Under the pieces are notes generated by a model, which saw only the letters and a list, made by a program, of their open reading frames with translations, was not told where the DNA came from and did no database searches. A stretch of 64,000 nucleotides of DNA from Iris pallida (taxonomy: Eukaryota > Streptophyta > Magnoliopsida > Asparagales > Iridaceae): positions 7,489,138-7,553,137 of the forward strand of contig JANAVB010033216.1 of assembly GCA_029216955.1 (NCBI GenBank), written 5' to 3'. The position numbers and the translations under genes were made by a program. Below are positions 34,560 to 46,268 of the stretch, piece after piece; position 1 is the first letter of the stretch, and every line of letters starts with the position of its first letter.

Positions 34560-36050
34560 GCCTGAATGAAGAAGAATTTGGTGATATGCAACCAAGCTCC
34601 CGACGATGTTTTTAGGTTGTTCAATCGTATTCTTATTTCCAATAGCGACAAGAATAAACAAAGAATTGAGAGGCACTATAACATCAGAAGACCGAATTAC
34701 TTCAGTCGTACAAGCGATGTCGGTGTCGGTGGAAGTGGAAGTGGAAGGAAGGGAAGGGAACTCGATGTTGTCGCGGGAGGAGGTGGACAAGAGATGATGG
34801 TTCATGCCATGTTGAAACAAGTTTGGGAGAAAGGGATATGATTAACCATGTAGTCTCAAGGTTCTTTTATTGTTAATGTTCTTCCTTTTCATCTCATGAA
34901 GAGTCCTTATCTACATGGTATGTTGGAGTGAGCAATAAGCTTCATAAAGGGACTAAAGCCTACATATCACGAGATTAGGAACAAATTCCTAAAGGCGGAG
35001 GTGGAAAATGAGAAAATGTATGTGGAGGCTTACAAGGAGTAGATAAAGAAATGCACTATAATATTGGATAGATGGATGAGTGGTGTAAATAGATCCATAA
35101 CCAACTTGGTTAATAGTCCAAAGTGCTACGTCCTCTATATTATTGGTTGACACGTCCGATATCTCAAAGAATGCGGACATTTTTTTGCTCATCTTGATGT
35201 GGTTGCGGAGGAGGTAGGGAAAAACAATGTGGTTGAAGTAGTCAACGATAGTGCCGCTTCGTATGTGAATATTGATAGAGAAGAGGAAAGACATTATTTT
35301 TGGTCTCCTTGTGCCGCACATTTGTTGATCCTTATGTTGATGTGGAAGATTTACATTCACAAGTTTCTACTATTAAGAAGTCTCATCCATTAACTACAAC
35401 TACAATCATATTTTGGTGTTGGACTTTATAAAAAAGGCCACAAAAGGAATGAATTTGTTACGTCCCGTTGTCACCAGGTTTGCTACCAACTTTTTTACTC
35501 TCGAGTGGTTACATGGATTGAAAGAGAGGTAAGTATATTTCTCCTCTTTGGAGTTAAAAGTTCATATACAAAAAAAGGGGTTGGAAAGACGGTAGAGTAC
35601 ATTATATTGGGAGAGACGAATTTGGATGTGTATTAATTAGTCTCTCAAGTTTACTTCTCTTATTAAAGTACTTTGGGTGCTGGATGGGGAAGAGAAGCCT
35701 CCGATGGGTTATATATATGAAATGATGGATTGGGTGAAAGAGACCATTGTGAAAAATTTGAGAGAATAGTCTCCTATATGGGTTTATTATTGATGCAAGG
35801 TGGAACAAACAATTGCATAGACCTCTACATGTGGTAGGGTATTACCTAAATCTGGCCATCAACTATGAGGATAACATCAAATATGATTATGAGATCAAGG
35901 AGGGACTCCAAGGTTGCATTGGAGGATGACTCCTACTACAAGAGAGAGGGTTGAGATCACTTCCCAACTTGGTTTGTTTAATGCGGAACATGGTTTATTT
36001 GGAAGAAGTAATGCAACTTGAAAGAGAAAGAATGCCACTTATTTCGGTAA
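34560..36050 (+). pseudogene. hAT transposase relic in intron 4
   Basis: Pieces on the + strand follow hAT order: CNQAPDDVFRLF after the lost zinc finger; a DUF659-like stretch with NRSITNLVNSPKCYVLYI-like sequence near 35090, HFFAHLDVVAEEVGKNNVVE at 35180-35245 and HYFWSPCAAHLLILML at 35290-35340; then LLRPVVTRFATNFFTLEWL near 35455; PPMGYIYEMMDWVKE near 35700; and DARWNKQLHRPLHVVGYYLN at 35791-35850. Many stops and shifts. hAT enzymes cut and paste their element; this copy cannot. Confidence 0.8.
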
Positions 36051-36722
36051 GACACTCTTGACTCACTCAAGTCCTGCCTCTTTTAATACTTTTAGTAACT
36101 TTTTATGTAATATACTAATATGTATATTTTGTATTTGGATATGTGGTGGTATGCATATGGATATACATGTGTGGATCTTTAAATGCTTTTCGTGATAGTC
36201 ATTACCGTCACATGTAGTGCATGCGATTGCGAGAGTAATTGGAGCACTTTTGAAGCGATAAATAAACAGTTCGACCAAAAATTCTATAAATAGCTCGAAA
36301 TTCTTGTACAAACAACCACTACCACAAAGAAAAGAAATTAAATTATAGAAATCGTGAAAGTTTTACCTATTTTCATAAGGTAATAAAGTCCCTTTCTTCT
36401 TCGCACAGTCGACCAGTCGAACACCTTCTCGGCCGTTACCATCGTCGCGACTGCCGTCGCTGCCTATGCTCGAGAGGAGGCAAGAGAAGCTGTGGACTCT
36501 TTCTCTGAAATTTTTCCCTCCTCTACACAATAATATATATAGGGCTAGGGTTTTCCGTCGGCTAAAAGTAAAACTGTGCTGTATTAAAAAAATTCAAAAA
36601 ACGTTTACGACAACATTATGAACCCGAGACCGTCCAATTGAACTCAAAACATCACAATGTTTCCCCCTCTAGCCACAGACTCGACTTAACTCTATTGTTT
36701 ATATTTGGCATGTATGTTTATT
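36051..36722. other. Intron 4 sequence between hAT and LINE remnants
   Basis: AT-rich DNA with a short CG-richer stretch (36410-36480). Nothing recognisable. Confidence 0.35.
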
Positions 36723-36729
36723 TATGGTG

Positions 36730-36730
<1 letters not shown>

Positions 36731-36795
<65 letters not shown>

Positions 36796-39434
36796 ACGAA
36801 GATAAATTTGTTCATTCATCAAAATATATGTTACAATGCAATTTGTCAAACCCCCAGGGGGTGTCATAGCAACCACATCCTCAAATACGAGCATGTTTCG
36901 CTCTCTACACATGCCATACTGTCGCAACAAGACGAAGTCGAGCCTCCTTAAACCACAGCTTCCCCTTACTTCTTCTGGCCCGAATCGCCATAATAATTCT
37001 TCCAATATCTGTAGAATCACCGCAACCCTCCAATGCCTTGGAGCACTGCGCTTGCCCGAGGGACCAACTAAGCGAACAGTCGAAGAACAAATGCCGAATA
37101 GACTCGCTGTCTTGTTTGCACAACACACATTGTAGGGATGAGATCACTACTCCAAATGAGGCCAGTCTAGGGTACGACACTCATAAGAAGAAACAAGTCC
37201 TGAAATCGAAAGTCCCGTTTCCAATGGCCACCCAGGCGGTTTCTAAACCCAAATGTCAGCTGGGATGTCCAAGTCCCGCTCGGATAACGTCGCCATGCCG
37301 AATTGTGTGGGTATACGGGTCAAAACACCTTGCACCATGACGTACAATGTGCTGAACCTTCAACCCTCTACCCGCCTCCGATAGTAGGTGTCCACCTGAC
37401 ATCTCCAGTAAGGTCCGAGTTCCTAGCCATGGGTCCAGCCATAGATCAGTATTCCTCCCTGTATAACTCGGTGTATAGCATTCCTGATAGTAGATCGATT
37501 TCGTAGAATGTGTTTGAAAGTCACAGATACATTGTTATTGTACCTATAAGAACAAAAATTGCCTCCCTTCAAGTATCGATTAGCTTTCCACTATGCCCAC
37601 ATGGACCCGTCTCGAATAAACTTCTACGTCAGCTTCATTCCAGCTGTCTCTCGAATTGACTGCAAGGAACGAAGACCGGCCCCTCCCTCCTCCCGAGGGC
37701 GACATAGCTGCTTCCAGACTATGGCTTGCATGCCCCCCTCCAAATGAAGTTAGCACAGATGAGCTCCACTTTGCGAATAGTGGCCAACGACATCAGGATA
37801 GACTTCAACCAGAAAAGGGCTAAGGCTGAAATAACAGACCACACAAGCTCAATACGGCTCCCAAAGGACAGACATTGCGCCTGCCAGCCTTCCACCCTCC
37901 GTTGAGTGTATTCTACCAAGCTCTGGCAGTCCAAGTCCCTTGCGTAATTGACTGACAGCGGAACGTCCAAATATTTCACAAACAGTTCCCCTTTCTCAAT
38001 ACCTAGATCCGTCGAACGTTCCTCCTTTAGAGGGCAGTAAGAGCTAAAATAAACTCGATTTCTATTCTTGTTCAGATGGAGCCCTGACAATCTTCCGAAA
38101 TTTCCCATGACCTCTGATGTAGTAGTGAGACCTGCCATCGTCGACGGCTGCAAGAAGATCAAAAGATCATCCACATAGATAAAGTGTCACATGCGGGGTA
38201 ATCTTTTTATATAAAGGTGTGATCCGCACCTGATACACTGAAACATCCATCTGAAACATCCATCAAGCATGTGAAGTATTCCATAACCAATATAAACAGA
38301 TATGGGGACAGTGGATTCCCCTGTTGTAACCCCCTGTTGCTTCGAATAAACCCGTAAGGCATGCCCCGAATGAGCACAGAAAAAGTGACTGAAGTGATGC
38401 ATTCCTGAATCATGGCAACCCATCTCTCGTCAAATCCCATGGCTAACGTCAGCTGACATACAAAGTCGCGGTTCACCATATGATAAGCTTTCCGGAGGTT
38501 CAGTTTAATACAAGCCTTCATACCCTCCACTTTGTTGAATTTTCGAACCATCTCATGAGCAAGAAAACTATGTTCAACAATCGACCTTCCTTTGATAAAC
38601 GCCGCCTGATTGGGGGAGACCAAGCCTTGCATAATCTTTTCCATCCGTCGGCACATCAGGTGAGTAATTATCTTATACAGATAGTTACAACATGCAATTG
38701 GTCGAAAGTTGGCCAGAGATGAAGCTCCCTCTTTCTTAGGAACCAGCGTCCGGAAGGTATGATTCAACTCCTTCAATAATTTACCCTTTGTGAAGACTTC
38801 CTGTACCGTCGCAAGAACATGATATTTGAGTGACTCCCAGTATAACTTGGAGAATTTGCTGTTGAAGCCATTTGGACCAGGCGCCTTACTACGATCCGCG
38901 CCCCTAACAATCGCCTCCACCTCTTCCAATCTAACCGGGACCAGCAGCTGACTATTTCCTTGCGGTATAACAAGTTTCTTGCACACAAGGTCAGGAAAAT
39001 CAGAAAAATAATCAGATTGGTTATGAATACCAGAGGGCGTATCAACCATCTTGCCCTCTGCATCCAATAGCCGACTGAACCCGTTTCTGTGCTGGCGAGC
39101 TCGGACCACATCATAGAAAAACTTGGAGCATCTGTCTCCGTCTTTCAACCACATGCATTTGGCTCGTTGGACAATCTGGATCTTATCCTGTAACCGGAGC
39201 AGGTTGACTTCTTCAATCAGGAGCTTCTCATGGCCCGACAAATCCTCGTCCAGCATATCCATCTGCATGCGGTCTTGGACCGAGCATAGCTCCGCCTACT
39301 TATCTGCCAGAAGCGGTCGAGGTCTAACCCGTACCCACCGTCTCAGCTCAGTCTTACCATCCCTCAGCGCCTTTATAATGTTATATTGTGCAGTATCCCG
39401 ATCCACCAAACGAAACCCCTGAATAACCGCCTCC
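36731..39434 (-). mobile_element. 5'-truncated LINE (L1-like) in intron 4, with AT tail
   Basis: On the minus strand the element runs from about 39434 to the TA tail at 36792-36731. It carries reverse transcriptase (39268-38207), the YVDD block with the RT end (38200-37719) and a C-terminal zf-RVT-like part (37180-36905: CVLCKQDSESIRHLFFDC and VWHVWRERNMLVF). The endonuclease is missing, as expected from 5' truncation. The TA microsatellite at the 3' end is the kind of tail plant LINEs often have. Confidence 0.8.
37719..39268 (-). pseudogene. LINE reverse transcriptase, inactive
   Basis: The 353-codon open stretch 39268-38207 has WLKDGDRCSKFFYDVV, SKAPGPNGFNSKF, NFRPIACCNYLYKIITH, NQAAFIKGRSIVEHSFLAHE, KACIKLNLRKAYHMVNRDF and RGLQQGNPLSPYLFILVMEY. 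In other LINEs the fifth motif reads KxDxxKAYDxV; here both Asp positions are changed (Asn and His), which should abolish catalysis. A shift near 38200 separates it from FIYVDDLLIF, and a second open piece continues to 37719 (LSGLHLNKNRNRVYFSSY, RRVEGWQAQCLSFGSRIELV). An in-frame stop precedes 39268. Confidence 0.85.
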
Positions 39435-39704
39435 ATGGACAATCTATCTCATCTTGTAACCAGAGCAGGTTGACTTCTTTAACCAGGAGCTTCTCATGGC
39501 CCACCAAATCCTCGTCCAACATATCCATCTGCATGCGGTCCTGGACCGAGCATAGCTTCGCTTACTTATCTGCCAGAAGCGATCGAGCTCTAACCCGCAC
39601 CCACTGTCTCAGCCCAGTCTTAGCATCCCTCAGCGCCTTCACAATGTTATATTGTGCAGTACCCCGATCTACCAAACGAAACCCCCGAGTAACCGCCTCC
39701 ATCT
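39169..39704. repeat. Tandem duplication of about 268 bp at the LINE 5' end
   Basis: GGACAATCT starts both units (39169 and 39435); each runs through GCAGGTTGACTTCTT, GCATGCGGTC, GACCGAGCATAGCT and TTATATTGTGCAGT to ACCGCCTCCAT. They differ at scattered single positions. Both carry the same in-frame stop site (TAG in one, TAA in the other), so that stop predates the duplication. Confidence 0.8.
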
Positions 39705-39937
39705 ATCCCTCAGATAGATGCTAACTGTTGTTGTAGCGGAAAGGACGAGCTCTCCAAGAAAGCTTATCGGTGAAACCCACTCGATATATATACACACACA
39801 CACACATACAGTAACTTATATACATACATATGCACTAACTTATATGCTATTGTATCTAAAAATATTTACTATTGTATATATATACATATATTGTATCTTA
39901 CTATATTATAACTAATTGTGTATTTATTTTGACTAAC

Positions 39938-39982
<45 letters not shown>

Positions 39983-40006
39983 AAAAAAATATATAATAAA
40001 AAAAAT
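39705..40006. repeat. CA and AT microsatellites
   Basis: ACACAC near 39792-39805, then AT repeats at about 39941-39978 and A-rich TATAATAAAAAA runs. No gene. Confidence 0.7.
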
Positions 40007-40058
40007 ACATAGTGTATAAAAAAACATTACATTGTTACACTTATTAGAACAGTTAGAT

Positions 40059-40106
<48 letters not shown>

Positions 40107-40159
40107 ATCACTTTTCTAATAAGTGTAACAATGTAATTTTTTTTGTTATACACTATGTA
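40007..40159. repeat. Inverted repeat around an AT microsatellite
   Basis: ACATAGTGTATAA, ACATTACATTGTTACACT and TATTAGAA on the left are mirrored at 40114-40159, with an AT run between them (40065-40100). It could extrude as a cruciform or be a MITE with an expanded centre. Confidence 0.6.
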
Positions 40160-40333
40160 ACGGTTTTTTTTATTATTGCATGTAACAATTTTATAAATGT
40201 AAAAAAGAAGAAATATTGTTGCAGAATAGCTGGCCAAAGAAAGCAAAGGGCAAAGGAGGAGTTGACACCAAGGTTTTCAGTATCTACCGATACATATCGA
40301 ATGATTCCAGCATCGAATGATTCCATCATGCAG

Positions 40334-40797
40334 TAATATTGCACTTACAAAAAACATTACATACAATAATAAAAAACATTACATGCAATATTTACACTGA
40401 GACAATAATGAAAAACGTTAAAACTCCTACAGAAATTCATTTGGCTAGACAAATTCATTGGGACAAAATTTATATGTTTAAATTCAATTATAGATGCATC
40501 TTTTTGCATAATTTGACGACTGAATTTCTTCAATTCTTCGTCTCATAAAGCAAAAGTCATGAAAAATTTCATAAATTCAGTTGTCAAATTATGCAAAAGT
40601 AGGCATTAATAATTGAATTAAAACATGTAAATTGTGTTCTAATGAATTTGTCTGACCAATGGGATTTGTGTAGAAGTTTTAACGTTCTTTTATTATTGTC
40701 CCAATGTAAATCTTGTATATAACATTTTTTTATTATTGTATGTAATATTTTTTTATTATTGTATATGGCATTTTTGTTAAGTGCAATATTATTGTAT
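40334..40797. mobile_element. Foldback element of about 460 bp
   Basis: Two arms of about 215 bp mirror each other around 40552: ATATTGCACTTA, TTACATACAATAATAAAAAA, GACAATAAT, AACGTTAAAACT, AGACAAATTCATT and GCATAATTTGAC occur in both, in opposite orientation. No coding capacity. Confidence 0.7.
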
Positions 40798-40898
40798 GTA
40801 ACGTTTATTATTATTGTATGTAACTTTTTTTGTTAAGTGTAATATTATTATATGTGACGTTTTTATAAGTGTAATGTTATTGTATGTAATATTTTTTA

Positions 40899-41149
40899 AG
40901 GGATATTTTAACAAATGTCCCTATTCAATATATAGAAATTAGCATATACCCCCACTATTCTAAAAAACTAGCAAATGTCCCCCATTCCATTGTAAATTGG
41001 CCAAAAAGTTGGTTAAATAGTGGGGGTATATCTTAAAATTTTATTTGTTCCATACAAAGAAATAGAGGCATTTGCTAATTTTTAAAAAAAGAATGTGGGC
41101 GTATGCTAGTTTCTATATTTTGAATGGGAATATTTGCTAAAATATTCCT
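40899..41149. mobile_element. Foldback MITE, 251 bp
   Basis: The ends AGGGATATTTTAACAAAT and TAGGAATATTTTAGCAAAT are inverted, followed by ATATAGAAACTAGCATA and GCAAATG blocks on both arms. It lies between two ends of the ATCGG-rich MITE family (40270 and 41913). Confidence 0.7.
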
Positions 41150-41929
41150 ATTTTTTATTATTATATGTAATTTTTTATTTGTAAGATAGCATAATGTCAC
41201 GAAAAAATCGTACGCGGGAGAAAATGGATGTTGATTATGAACCATTTTAGAATTAATCTTAGTGTTATATTTGTATTTCTTTTCGTATCTGTAGTATCTA
41301 TTATTAAAAAAAATTATTCATGGAATTTAAATCAAGAGAGAGACCAGTAAATTTTGTAGCTAACTTTATTTTGATATATTATGAAACAAAATAATTTGTG
41401 CCATGGATCACATTGTAATGATTTGTAACTATGCATAAAACCAAAATTTTGAATATATTAATTTTTTTTACAATAATTAAAAAAATGAAAAAAAAATAAT
41501 TATGGATCTTGTGACTCTTGTCTCATCCTGCCATTTGCATTGCTTCTAATCTCTTGAGCATTAAGTGTATCTTGTGCCTCCCTCTGTGTGCCTCAATTCG
41601 TTAAAATTGAAACCTATAGAACAATGTAAGATTCAATTAGTAAGAATATAATGAGATAGTAATATTGTAAAAATATGTAAATGAAGAAAACTTATATACC
41701 GAGGTAAATCAATCAGCAATGGTGACTACTGTTTCATTCAATTATAAACAAAAAATACTTAAATAATTCATAAATATGTAAAATTTTTTTTTCTAAATAT
41801 TTACTAATTTATTAATAATTATTTAATATTGCTGATACCAAAACATTCGAGACTGTCGATGCTGCCGATACCGTTACTCATACAAAACGTTCGATACCGA
41901 TACTTTTAACCTTGCATTAAACATACTTC
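41150..41929. other. AT-rich intron sequence, with an ATCGG-family end
   Basis: Contains CGATACCGATACTTTTAACCTT ending at 41913, an inverted relative of AAGGTTTTCAGTATCTACCG at 40270. The 9 bases outside the two ends do not match, so they may be two separate relics. Otherwise nothing. Confidence 0.4.
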
Positions 41930-42335
41930 TCGACTCCTTTCAATTTAGTTAACATCTTGAGGGTAAAAGTGTAAACTGACTGACGATATGGCGTATCAAA
42001 TTCATTCATTTTGTGGCCTTCTTCATGGAGTCCAACACCCAAATATGATTGTAGATGTAGTTAGTGATGATCCAAACTTTCTTAGTAGTAGAATCTTGCG
42101 AAGGTAAACTTTCACGTCTTTCAACATAAGACTTAACAAATGTGAAGCACAAGGTGACCAAGTAATGTCTCGTCCCCATCAACAGCTCATTGGTCTTCAT
42201 ATAAGAGCAAAAAGATTGTCCATGTTCTTTGAAATATTGGACGTGTTAACCTATCGGAGAAAATCAAGAAGAGCAAAAAGATTGTCCATATTCTTTGAAA
42301 TACCGGATATGTCAACCGATCGGAGAAAGAATGTC
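41930..42335 (-). pseudogene. hAT transposase fragment with 66-bp in-frame tandem duplication
   Basis: On the minus strand: VDISGISKNMDNLFALLDF (about 42320-42260), the same block again (to 42204), and then KKVWIITNYIYNHIWVLDSM with KKATK near 42050, a conserved hAT block, and eroded sequence after it. The two units, 42204-42269 and 42270-42335, are 66 bp each, 22 codons, and differ by several substitutions. Different orientation and sequence from the hAT relic at 34560. Confidence 0.7.
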
Positions 42336-42402
42336 CTTTGGAAAATAAAGAGAAAAGTAAGGAAAGAAAAATATATTTCTTTTTGAGTGTTTGGTAGGAA
42401 AC

Positions 42403-42455
<53 letters not shown>

Positions 42456-43145
42456 GAAAGATAAAAATTGGGAGACCGAGAAAAATCGGAAGAGAGGAAG
42501 AGAGTTGAGAGGAAATAAAATCTCACCGTTTTTGGAGAGGGAGGAAAATCTATAATTGGTAGGACTACTTCCTTTTATGTTACTTCTCATTTTCTTTTTC
42601 TTTCCTAACCAAACACTTCCTTTTTTATTTTCTTTTCTTCCATTTTCTTTCAAACCAAACATAGCCTTAGGGATTCCCTTTTTATTGATAGGTGACATTG
42701 CCTCCTGTACCTACTAGTGCCGTGGCTATTGTTGCATGCTCTATTGCACGTGCCTAGTACATAGCAGCGTTGCACCTGGCATGCCTGGCCATGAAGTTGA
42801 AACTTTTGGTAGGTTTAACTAGGTCAAGTTGTCTTGAATATCTTGATACGGGTTATCATGGTTTCGGTCTTCCTTTTGACTCTTCGATTTCCCCAAGCGT
42901 TTCTCTTAGTTGCTTGGGGTTGGCACATTTTTGTTGCTCATGGCGGTCATGAGTCGTGAAGTGAGCAGCGCAGCTCTTTTGTTCTCTTCACCCTTGTATT
43001 CATTTATTTTATTATGAGGTTTGCTCATTTGACGTTCTCGAACCTTGTACAGGACCTTTTCAACGAGCTTCACTATAATCCTGAGCATTTACGATTCCAA
43101 TGTTTATCAAATGATAAAGAAATTGACAAGTGATGATTATGTCAG
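42336..43145. other. End of intron 4, with GA microsatellite
   Basis: GA repeats at 42407-42453, then A/T-rich DNA. GTGTTTGGT near 42387 and ACCAAACATAGCC near 42653 could be ends of a Tourist-like MITE, but TSDs do not match. A T-rich stretch and GTCAG precede exon 5. Confidence 0.45.
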
Positions 43146-43351
43146 GGATAACTGTAAAAGTTTGCATGTATGATGACAATGCCGTCCACACTGAAGACAA
43201 GACATTCTACACAGGAGAAGAGTTCAGTGAATACCTTGGCCGTAACAACTGGACCAGCCTGAGAGAGATAAGTGGCATCAGAACAGCTCATAATCTTGAT
43301 CATCTCCATCCCGGCGCTATTTATCAAGGTGTAAGATTGCCGGATGACTAG
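43146..43351 (+). CDS. GT-1: GT-1 exon 5 with stop codon
   Basis: The acceptor is GTCAG at 43141-43145. The exon completes the codon split after 23158 and encodes ITVKVCMYDD..., TFYTGEEFSEYLGRNNWTSL and HLHPGAIYQGVRLPDD, followed by TAG at 43349-43351. This is the typical GT-1 ending (GAVYRGVR in Arabidopsis). It lies 19,987 bp after exon 4. The five exons total 1134 nt, exactly 378 codons with stop, and no exon contains a frameshift or stop, so the gene appears functional. Confidence 0.93.
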
Positions 43352-44427
43352 AGCAGACTAGAATGAGTAAACACTAGTCTTCGTACAATTTGGGACTCGT
43401 AATTATGCCCTGTAACTTGCTGTTTGTTGTTGGTGGTAGCAGTGGTTCCTAAAGTCTGTGGTACACATGTTGTGAGAGTACTGAATGTACTCACGAATGT
43501 ATTGACTGACAAAACCTGTGTAATGTTTGTTGTTAGGCGGTTAGCGATGGGTGGTTAGGAATGGAACCAATGTGCTGAATGTTAAAGTTGGTATAGGTCT
43601 TCGTATATCTATGCCAAAATATGTGATTCAAATTCCATGATCGATATTGAGAATTAAATTTAGCAAGTTCCTCATATCAGTAGTGTGCTTTCTGAAAGGG
43701 GAAATTTAACTTCAAACGTTGTTGTTGAGAACTTTTTGAAGTAGGATTCCCGGTTGATTGAAGAGAGAGTTCACATGCCATGGGCTTGTAGTAAGTACAC
43801 TTGGACCTACTGAAACTCAGAATTTTTGACCTGAAACTTTTTTTTCCTTCTTCTTTCTCATTGTTTTATAGAACATTTAACTTGGTAGTGTTATATGAAT
43901 AGTTCTATAAGTAGCTATTTTTGTCAGATATTAGTGAAATCGAGCCACTATAGTTTTCCATTGATAAACCAGTCGACAGCTATGTAGAACAATGTTAGTT
44001 CACATTATCTGTGTTGTCGAATCTCATTTAAATGTGTGGGGGAAGATCAAATTTGCAAATTGGGAAATATTGGATTTAGTTGGGAATCTATAAAAGCTCA
44101 TAGTTTTTGTTTTTTTTCTTCTTCTTTCTACTAATGCAAGGTTTGATTGATTCCTAATACTCGAGCCCAAAAGAAATATACGTAACTTGCAGCACATGCA
44201 TCTCATGTTAGGCTTAAGTTGATTCCTAATACTCAGCCGAAAAAGAATATAAGATGAGTTGTAGCACATTATTATTTATTATTTCCCCCTCAGTATATTT
44301 GGATACTTTGAATTTGAAGGTTCGGCATCCTTGACTTACATTTATAGCACCAATATTTCAAACTCTCAATTGGATTAGGACAACTCAGGATTTCAGGCGT
44401 CCAGTTACGGAGTAAGTGACTTCTATT
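43352..44427 (+). other. GT-1 3' UTR and downstream DNA
   Basis: T-rich sequence after the stop with no clear AATAAA signal close by. I cannot place the transcript end. No further gene up to the T-run at 44428. Confidence 0.4.
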
Positions 44428-44612
44428 TTTTTTTTTTTTTTTGCTAACAGAGAATTCCATTTATGAAATTAACAGTTGGTCATATCTTGAAAGATATGCA
44501 CCAATGTACATGATGGTAAATCTTCATACATCCAAATTGATTGGGATCCCTGATTATAAATCAGGGCTTGTGAAGCTAAGGAGTGTGCTACCATGTTAGC
44601 ACTCCTAGGGAT
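44428..44612 (-). pseudogene. 3' end of a LINE-type pseudogene, with poly(A) tail
   Basis: Minus strand: IPRSANMVAHSLASQALI and WMYEDLPSCTLVHIFQDMT, then stop, the end of an RNase H-like (RVT_3) domain common in plant LINE-related proteins. About 30 bp later comes TGTTAGC and a run of A (T-run at 44428-44442 on the + strand), a typical LINE tail. The rest of the domain lies at 51817-52260; the Copia element separates the two. Confidence 0.75.
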
Positions 44613-44617
44613 ATAGG

Positions 44618-45905
44618 TGTTATTGCCGGGAACGCCGGGGCACGCTTTTCGATGGAAAATATAGAAACTGAAACAGTTGTAAAGACAATGTTTCAAATGC
44701 AATTCCTTAAAGAAGGTTTTGCAACAGAGATCCAGAAGGATTCTGCAAATTACGAGATCTAAAAAGATATCGTAATTCACGAATAATCTAAAGAGATTTT
44801 CGTGATCGTAGCAAACTGGCAGTAGTGCCTTCTAAAAAGAAGATACTGACAGAACTGCTAAAGGCAACAGAAGGGTGACAGGCGAGAGATGGAATTGCTG
44901 GGGTGAATGATCACCGTTGCTCAAAGCTTTATTTGCCCTCTGCGAACAGCTTCCAGGAACCAGCAAGGTTGACGGAAAACCTTGGAACACTCCTGCTCTT
45001 CTGACTCCTCGGAAGACGGCGAACTGCTCTGGCAATGGCTCTACTCTTCTCTCTCTGTTTCTGAAGTAACAGAACTCACGCGTACTAAAAAGTACTAGTG
45101 TTTGTGTTAAAAAACACGCTCACTACTCTGTTGTGTTAAAAAACACTTAAGAGTTTTTCTCCCTGGAATTCTGATTTCTCCAACACTGAGAGAGAGGAGA
45201 GAACCTGCATATATAGCCCACGGGGCGGTTGCCAAGCAGTTGCCTGAACTTCAGGGTAGTGGCTGAACCACTCCTGAAAGTGTAGCAACTGCTGCAATCG
45301 TTCCCGCTCTAATATGCAGCCAGCCATAAGCACATACGCACTCTACGCACACTGCGTACGTTGCGCACACTGCGCACTCTACGCACGCTGCGTACGCTGC
45401 GCACACTGCGCGTACTGGGCTGCGTACTGGGCTGCGTAACTGGGCCAGCGTAACTGGGCTCGCGTAACGGGCCGCGCAACATGGTCGCGCAAGTGGCTCG
45501 CGCAACGAGCGCAACTTAAGCGCACTATGCGCCTAGCGACGATGCTGACGTGCTAAGTGCAAAGTGCGCCAACAAAACGCCACATTACGCCTCATGAGCC
45601 CTTGAGCCCGAGTCCGAGTCCGAGCCCGAGCCCGAGTCCGAGTCCGAGTCCGAGTCCGAGTCCGAGTCGCTAAGCTCCTACGGAGCTTAGCTCCATGGAA
45701 ATAAATTTCCAAGAGCAAAAAGCTTACAGCTTCTTAATTGTTGATTAAGCCTTTATACCATTAATAATTAATTTCACATGGCACACACCCATGTGTACTA
45801 CATGTGCATCTCCATAAAGAGCAAAGACTCATATATATGGAGATACACATTCCTTTCTAGCCGATGTGGGACTAAAAACCAAAACTAAAGGCTAAAAACC
45901 CAACA
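44618..45905 (-). mobile_element. Copia 3' LTR (1288 bp)
   Basis: It is about 430 bp longer than its partner. The extra part (about 45140-45520) includes a degenerate array of GCGCACACTGCGTAC-type units (45330-45525). A GAGTCC hexamer array (45605-45668) is much longer here than in the 5' LTR. Confidence 0.9.
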
Positions 45906-45917
45906 ATTCCCCACATA
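45906..45917 (-). other. Copia polypurine tract
   Basis: On the minus strand ATATGTGGGGAAT directly precedes the 3' LTR start TGTTGG, the expected priming site for plus-strand DNA synthesis. Confidence 0.6.
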
Positions 45918-46268
45918 TCTCTATATATATGAGTACGAGTGTTCCCCACAGTAACTGTCCATTATGCTTTTAGGATAGATGCCACTTAAGACTTGAATCT
46001 TCCCACGTGAGTCAAAAATCAAACTATAATACAAGAATGGACTAAGCCTTGAATTTTGCATCATAGCTGAAATTTTTTCCACTCACATAATGTAGTTACA
46101 TGTGCTTCTGGCTGCACATTTAAGGCCGTCTGCCAGCCTGGTTTCAGTGTATAATATTGGGCGTCTACAAGTTTACCCTCAAGAGACGGCCTGATATCTC
46201 TTTGTCCATACACTATAGGTGAGTTCTTTATTAAAGAGACATGACATGAAGCGTCCAACGCTTCCTTT

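Noticed and set aside
36724..37128. Proteins with Tyr-Ile repeats at 36724-36951 and at the end of a minus frame
   Set aside because: Translations of the AT tail of the LINE.
44832..45035. 67-codon frame in both Copia LTRs (also 51168-51371)
   Set aside because: Same sequence because the LTRs are copies; no family features and no reason to think it is translated.
45330..45525. CGCACACTGCG repeats as a CRISPR or a binding-site array
   Set aside because: Degenerate short tandem units in an LTR, absent from the partner LTR; simple repeat expansion is enough.
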